From PALSA-610 sp038239145 (GTDB taxonomy: Bacteria > Actinomycetota > Acidimicrobiia > IMCC26256 > PALSA-610), in assembly GCA_038239145.1 (NCBI GenBank), contig JBBSFB010000012.1:21485-85484 (forward strand): a stretch of 64,000 bases of DNA, in the 5' to 3' direction. Under the pieces are notes generated by a model. That model made no database searches and was not told the origin of the DNA. It saw nothing but the letters and a program-made list of their open reading frames with translations. The position numbers and the translations under genes are program-made. Shown here one piece after another: positions 60,475-64,000 of this stretch (the first letter of the stretch is position 1; each line of letters begins with the position of its first letter).

Positions 60475-60843
60475 GTGCCCGAAATCTCGTTTCTCCTGTT
60501 TCTCCTGTTCATCGGCTTTTGGATCTGGGCGTTGCTCGACGTCCTGGCGACCGGGACCGCCGACTGCCGCAATCTGCCCAAGGTCGCCTGGCTGCTCATC
60601 GTGTTCTTCTTCGGCCCCGTCGGCGCGGGCGCATGGACCCTGCTCGGCCGGCCGCCGAAGGACAGCTGGATGCCGCGCCCGACCGACCTCTCTCGGCCCC
60701 GGCGCCCGGTCGGGTTGGAGGATCAGCCCGACTTCGCGTCGCGACCCGAAATCACCGATCGCCGCTCGCGCGAGCTCGACCGCCGGCTGGAGGAGTGGGA
60801 AGCGGAGCAGCGCGCCAAGCGCGACCGAGAATCGGGTTCGTAG
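60475..60843 (+). CDS. PLD-nuclease N-terminal-like small membrane protein
   Basis: A 122-residue protein with two membrane helices (ISFLLFLLFIGFWIWALLDV and KVAWLLIVFFFGPVGAGAWT) followed by LLGRPP and a charged tail. This is the PLDc_N module, L-x-D-V-L...LPK..W..IV.F.GP.GA..W...GRP, found alone in actinobacteria or in front of cardiolipin synthases. The tail (RRSRELDRRLEEWEAEQRAK) is a charged helix. GTG 60475 is chosen because the module begins there. The function of the stand-alone module is unknown. It is convergent with the amidohydrolase gene, 21 bp away. Confidence 0.85.
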   Translation: MPEISFLLFLLFIGFWIWALLDVLATGTADCRNLPKVAWLLIVFFFGPVGAGAWTLLGRPPKDSWMPRPTDLSRPRRPVGLEDQPDFASRPEITDRRSRELDRRLEEWEAEQRAKRDRESGS

Positions 60844-60864
60844 AGCCGACGGGCCCGCGATCGC

Positions 60865-62079
60865 TTACGCGGCGGGTACCCGGGCCCGGAGCAGCGCCTC
60901 GTTCGGGTGCTCGGGCAGTTCGAGCAAGGGCTGCGCGAGCTCGGCGTGCGTCGGACCGAACTCGGTGGCCAGCGGCTGCAAGGCGGCGACGTCGAACTCG
61001 TAGAGCTTGGCCACGTTGTCGGTGAGGATCTTCTGCATGTCGGCCTCACTCCAGTCGGAGAAGACCTGCCGCAGCGCCTCCCGCGAGAACGGGTACGTGC
61101 CCTCGTCGTGCGGATAGTCGGAGCCCCACATGAACTTGTCGATGCCGACCGTCTCCCTGGCCGCGCGCGCGTCCGCCGGTCCGGGGAAGGACACGCCGAG
61201 CCACACGTTCTGCTGGAAGTACTCCGTCGCGCTCTTCGGGAGGATGTGCTCGGGCTTGAACCGCAGCTCGCCGATCGCACCGTGCTTCTTGACCCGCTTG
61301 AGCACATCGTCCATTTGGCCGAGGAACGGCGGGATCCACGCGCAACCCTGTTCGGTCATCACGAACTTGAGCTTGGGGAAACGCTCGAAGACGCCCGACA
61401 GCAGCATGAACACCAGCGGCCGGCGCGAGTATCCGCCGAGCTCCGTGATCTGGATGAGCGCAGAGCTCGGGTGCGGGAGGTACGACGGACCGCCGACGCC
61501 TCCGTGACAGTTGAGCGGGATGCCGAGGTCCTCGGCGACGGCCCACAGACGGTCGTAGTCGGGGTGGTTCAAAGGCTTCAACCACGTGGCGTCGGGCGGG
61601 ACCGACGGGAGCAGCGCACCACCGCGCAGGTTGTGCTCCTTGATCCACTCGAGATCTTCGATCGCGTCGTCGATGTCGTTCACGAAGAACTGGCCGATGC
61701 CGGCGCGACGCTCGGGGTACTGGCCGCAGAAGTCCTCGAGCCAACGGTTGTGTGCGCGCACGCCCGCGAGCCGGTGCTCGTACTGCTCGGGATTCGGCGG
61801 CGCCGCGAAGAGTACGAAACTCGGGAAGAACGGCGGCACGGTGTTCGGGAAGATGACCTCGCCGACGATGCCGTCGGCGTCCTGCTGGCCGTTGCGCATC
61901 TCGTTGTCCCAGTTGCGCAGGCGGCGGTCGTCGCCCAGGTCCTTGAACGGGTTCTTGTACTTGTTGCGCCAGGCGTCGAAGTCGTCGAGGTACTTCTTCT
62001 CGAGGAACTCGCGGTACTGCGCGTGGCTGCCGCCCGCGTGGGTGTCGGCCGAGATGATCGTGTACGTCTGATCCGCCAC
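60865..62079 (-). CDS. Amidohydrolase family protein (Amidohydro_2)
   Basis: A 404-residue metal-dependent hydrolase of the amidohydrolase/ACMSD-like group. Ligand motifs are ISADTHAGG (D-x-H at the start), LNCHGGVGG in the middle, and FMWGSDYPHDEGTYPFSREA with the conserved Asp near the end. Such enzymes hydrolyse or decarboxylate a range of organic compounds. The start is GTG 62079 with a perfect AGGAGG seven bases upstream. Relatives are common in actinobacteria that degrade sterols and aromatics, usually beside a TetR gene, as here. The divergent TetR gene shares a 17-bp palindrome, so the amidohydrolase is probably its target. Confidence 0.9.
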   Translation of the reverse strand: MADQTYTIISADTHAGGSHAQYREFLEKKYLDDFDAWRNKYKNPFKDLGDDRRLRNWDNEMRNGQQDADGIVGEVIFPNTVPPFFPSFVLFAAPPNPEQYEHRLAGVRAHNRWLEDFCGQYPERRAGIGQFFVNDIDDAIEDLEWIKEHNLRGGALLPSVPPDATWLKPLNHPDYDRLWAVAEDLGIPLNCHGGVGGPSYLPHPSSALIQITELGGYSRRPLVFMLLSGVFERFPKLKFVMTEQGCAWIPPFLGQMDDVLKRVKKHGAIGELRFKPEHILPKSATEYFQQNVWLGVSFPGPADARAARETVGIDKFMWGSDYPHDEGTYPFSREALRQVFSDWSEADMQKILTDNVAKLYEFDVAALQPLATEFGPTHAELAQPLLELPEHPNEALLRARVPAA

Positions 62080-62101
62080 GGGTCCTCCTGAAGGCGAGTA
62101 A

Positions 62102-62118
62102 CTAGAACGTGATTCTAG
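62102..62118. promoter_or_regulatory. TetR-type operator
   Basis: CTAGAA-CGTGA-TTCTAG, an exact 6-bp inverted repeat with a 5-bp spacer in the 52-bp gap between the amidohydrolase (start 62079) and TetR (start 62132) genes. Position and size fit the autoregulatory operator of the TetR protein, controlling both divergent genes. The next TATATTG may be part of a promoter. Confidence 0.65.
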
Positions 62119-62131
62119 TATATTGGACGAG

Positions 62132-62773
62132 ATGACGACCGCCAAGCTGACTCCGGCGCAAACGGCAAGGCGCGACCGGATCATCGATGCGGGCCTGACC
62201 TTGCTCGGTGAGCGGGACTTCGCCAAGATCCAGGTCAAGGAAGTCGCGGTGGAGGCGCAGGTCGCACTCGGGACCGTGTACCACTACTTCTCGTCGAAAG
62301 AGCACCTGTTCGCGGAGGTGCTCGTCCGCTGGGCCGCGACACTGCGTACGAACATCTCCCGCAACCCGTTGCGCGGCACGACCGATGCCCAACGCCTCTC
62401 GCAGGTGATCAACCGGTCGGTGCGCGCCTTCGCCCGCCAGCCGTCACTCGCGCGCCTGGTCGCCAGGCTCGAAACATCGGCGGATCCGTTTGCCACCGAG
62501 ATCCTCGCCCGCCTCGCACAGACGACGAACGACATCTACGTCGGCGCGATCCACGACCTCGACGCGGACACCGCCCAGCGCGTCGTGACCGTTGTCGACG
62601 CGGTACTCGCGGCGCGCTTGCGATCGTGGGTCGCGGGCCGCATCTCGATCACGGCGGTATCAGACGACCTCACCGACGCGATCGGACTCCTGCTCGACCC
62701 CGAGTCGAGTCCGGCCGCACTCCGCCGGACCGGGATCTCTCAGACCGGGATCTCTCAGACCGCGCGTTCGTAG
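62132..62773 (+). CDS. TetR-family transcriptional regulator
   Basis: A 213-residue repressor. DRIIDAGLTLLGERDFAKIQ, VKEVAVEAQVALGTVYHYFS and SKEHLFAEVLVRWA form the helix-turn-helix and linking helix. The C-terminal domain (LSQVINRSVRAFARQPSLAR; LETSADPFATEILARLAQTT) resembles KstR-type regulators (TetR_C_41-like), which respond to CoA esters of sterol intermediates; this is a similarity, not proof. ATG 62132 is chosen over the TTG nine bases earlier. It ends with a short repeat (twice GISQT). It is divergent from the amidohydrolase gene and overlaps the end of the next convergent gene by 19 bp. Confidence 0.92.
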   Translation: MTTAKLTPAQTARRDRIIDAGLTLLGERDFAKIQVKEVAVEAQVALGTVYHYFSSKEHLFAEVLVRWAATLRTNISRNPLRGTTDAQRLSQVINRSVRAFARQPSLARLVARLETSADPFATEILARLAQTTNDIYVGAIHDLDADTAQRVVTVVDAVLAARLRSWVAGRISITAVSDDLTDAIGLLLDPESSPAALRRTGISQTGISQTARS

Positions 62774-63045
62774 TACAGCGGCGCGTCGGTTCCGGTCTCG
62801 AAGTACACCCGGCCCCGGCGTTGCGCCAGCGCCTCGCCCGAGCGAGCCGAGACGAGGAGGTCTTCCCGCTCGACCGCCCAGAGCTCGCGGTCGCTGGCGC
62901 GAACGAACTCGTGGCCGCGTTCGGCGTAGGCGAACACCACGCCGTCTTCGAAGCGGCACAGACAGCGAGGATGGTCTCCAAGCGGGCGCTCCGACGCACC
63001 CTGGCCGGGGATCTCAGCCGCGCGAGGATCGGTCTGCAAAGCCAT
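62755..63045 (-). CDS. Hypothetical protein (96 aa)
   Basis: MALQTDPRAAEIPGQGASER begins a small soluble protein with CRFEDGVVFAYAERGHEFVR, ASDRELWAVEREDLLVSARS and a final YFETGTDAPLYYERAV. The alternating hydrophobic pattern suggests a compact beta domain. I do not recognise the family. It has normal codon bias. Its 3' end overlaps the TetR gene end by 19 bp on the other strand, a convergent arrangement. It is preceded by GGGCCCAC without a clear ribosome site. It lies 96 bp downstream of the MmyB-type regulator gene on the same strand. Confidence 0.5.
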   Translation of the reverse strand: MALQTDPRAAEIPGQGASERPLGDHPRCLCRFEDGVVFAYAERGHEFVRASDRELWAVEREDLLVSARSGEALAQRRGRVYFETGTDAPLYYERAV

Positions 63046-63141
63046 GTGGGCCCCTTACCCGCCGCCGACTACGCGGTAAGCCTACCCGCGACAACCCGTC
63101 CGGCCTAGGGGGACAAACCGCAGTCCCTGGCCTGCGTTCCG

Positions 63142-63954
63142 TCAGCCCGCCGGATGCATGCGGGCGAACAGGGCGGCGGCCGTCTCCGGATCGGCGGGAA
63201 GGAACGTCTCCAGGGTCAGCTCGGACAGCGTGATGTCGAGCGCGTTGCCGAAGTTGGCGATCAGCGTCATCAGTGCGAGCTCGCCGTGGTCTGTCCGGAG
63301 CCGCATCGGCATCACGATCGACCGAGGCGCCTCGGCGGTGCGCGGAACATCGACGCCCATGTCGTGGGCATATCCGACGAGCTCGCGTTCGAGCTCGCGC
63401 AGTTCGTCGTCGCCGGTGACCGCAATTTGGCGCCGGAGATTGCCGATGACGTGCGCGCTCCACGGCGCGATGTTGACGATGCGCGGCGCGAGGCCGCGGG
63501 GATGGAGGCTCGTGCGCAGGACGTTGCACGTGGGCGCGATGAGATCTGCGTCGACACCCTCGACGAGCACGAGCGCAGCTTCGTTCGCGCTCACCAACTG
63601 CCAGCGCCGGTCGACGAGGATGGCGGGGTAAGGCTCGTGCGCGCCAAGGAGCCGCTCGACCGCATCCCGCACCGATTCCATCTCCGGAGCGTGGAAGTCG
63701 GTGGCCTGATACGTGGGCGCGTATCCCGCCGCGAGCAGCAATGGGTTCCGTTCCCGCAGCGGGACGTCGAGGTTCTCGGCAAGACGCAACACCATCGCCC
63801 GGCTCGGCCGCGAGCGACCCGTCTCCACGAAGCTGAGGTGGCGGGCGGAGATGCCGGCCTCGGACGCAAGGTCGAGCTGGCTCATACGGCGTCGCAGCCG
63901 CCACTCGCGCAACAGGATCCCGGCGGGCGACTCCGGCGTGGGGGAATCGAGCAT
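63142..63954 (-). CDS. MmyB-type helix-turn-helix transcriptional regulator
   Basis: A 270-residue regulator. An N-terminal XRE helix-turn-helix (ILLREWRLRRRMSQLDLASE, AGISARHLSFVETGRSRPSR, AMVLRLAENLDVPLRERNPL) is followed by an MmyB-like ligand-binding region with a PAS fold (AAGYAPTYQATDFHAPEMES; ILVDRRWQLVSANEAALVLV) and an end with MTLIANFGNALDITLSELTL and ETFLPADPETA. MmyB-type domains are thought to bind fatty-acid-like ligands. ATG 63954 is used as start; ATG 63993 is in frame and has GGAGG only two bases away, an unusual spacing. The promoter is beyond the right edge of the window. Confidence 0.88.
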   Translation of the reverse strand: MLDSPTPESPAGILLREWRLRRRMSQLDLASEAGISARHLSFVETGRSRPSRAMVLRLAENLDVPLRERNPLLLAAGYAPTYQATDFHAPEMESVRDAVERLLGAHEPYPAILVDRRWQLVSANEAALVLVEGVDADLIAPTCNVLRTSLHPRGLAPRIVNIAPWSAHVIGNLRRQIAVTGDDELRELERELVGYAHDMGVDVPRTAEAPRSIVMPMRLRTDHGELALMTLIANFGNALDITLSELTLETFLPADPETAAALFARMHPAG

Positions 63955-64000
63955 CGGCCGCACCGTACCGAGGTAACGACGGCCGGACCCCATTACCTCC

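Noticed and set aside
1..64000. CRISPR array, prophage, insertion sequence or defence island
   Set aside because: I found no regularly spaced repeats, integrase, transposase, terminal inverted repeats or restriction/toxin genes. The HNH remnant is of the DUF222 type and is dead.

Overview
The window is high-GC DNA whose gene content fits an actinobacterium, most likely of the class Acidimicrobiia. The lineage is an inference. It rests on F420-type oxidoreductases (LLM and PPOX families), a tandem FadE-type acyl-CoA dehydrogenase beside a P450, an actinobacterial LexA box, GAF-ANTAR and AfsR/LuxR-type STAND regulators, frequent GTG/TTG starts, NTGA stop/start overlaps, and a decayed surface protein with GYW...DGGIF.FGD repeats. 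Almost everything is ordinary chromosomal coding sequence. I see no prophage, integrase, insertion sequence or CRISPR array.

Layout. 1-7 kb: a partial alpha-L-fucosidase, smpB, a methyltransferase/MMPL exporter pair, a His-tailed thioredoxin, a type II NADH-dehydrogenase-like flavoprotein, and the tmRNA gene ssrA with a readable proteolysis tag. 7-12 kb: a minus-strand operon of cytochrome P450, double acyl-CoA dehydrogenase, NTF2-like protein and short-chain dehydrogenase, resembling sterol or other lipid side-chain catabolism. 12-21 kb: an orphan cyclic-nucleotide-binding protein, DinG helicase, a molbindin, small VOC/SnoaL proteins, a broken aldo/keto reductase, a frameshifted MerR gene with an intact AKR-LLM pair, and an aldehyde dehydrogenase. 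21-31 kb: a large LuxR-type ATPase regulator, another AKR, a transglutaminase-like protein, an ABC exporter, and an SCO6745-type protein coupled to an acetyltransferase.

31-38.6 kb: a stretch with several decayed genes (a DUF222/HNH remnant, an NAD(P)-binding protein remnant, an MmcQ/YjbR remnant), an orphan cNMP-binding-like protein, and a 1318-residue BTAD-ATPase-TPR protein that ends in a class III cyclase-like domain. 38.8-47 kb: a GAF-ANTAR regulator, SOS-controlled dinB, an aminotransferase, an epimerase/class III aminotransferase pair resembling the hopanoid-tailoring enzymes HpnA and HpnO, and a molybdate-type permease/ATPase pair without its binding protein. 47-55 kb: a GGDEF-EAL protein, a decayed repeat protein, and two DHA2 MFS pumps around a TetR gene. 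55-64 kb: a zinc/manganese-type ABC operon behind a perfect 21-bp palindrome and translationally coupled to an NYN-LOTUS protein, then a membrane deacetylase, a cold shock protein, an amidohydrolase/TetR divergent pair around a 17-bp palindrome, and an MmyB-type regulator.

Common themes are trans-translation (smpB plus ssrA), cofactor-F420 redox chemistry, scattered pieces of cyclic-nucleotide signalling, and metal handling (the ABC operon, modBC, molbindin, His-rich tails). The number of frameshifted or internally deleted genes is notable. Some single-base lesions could be sequencing errors, but the internal deletions look like real gene decay.
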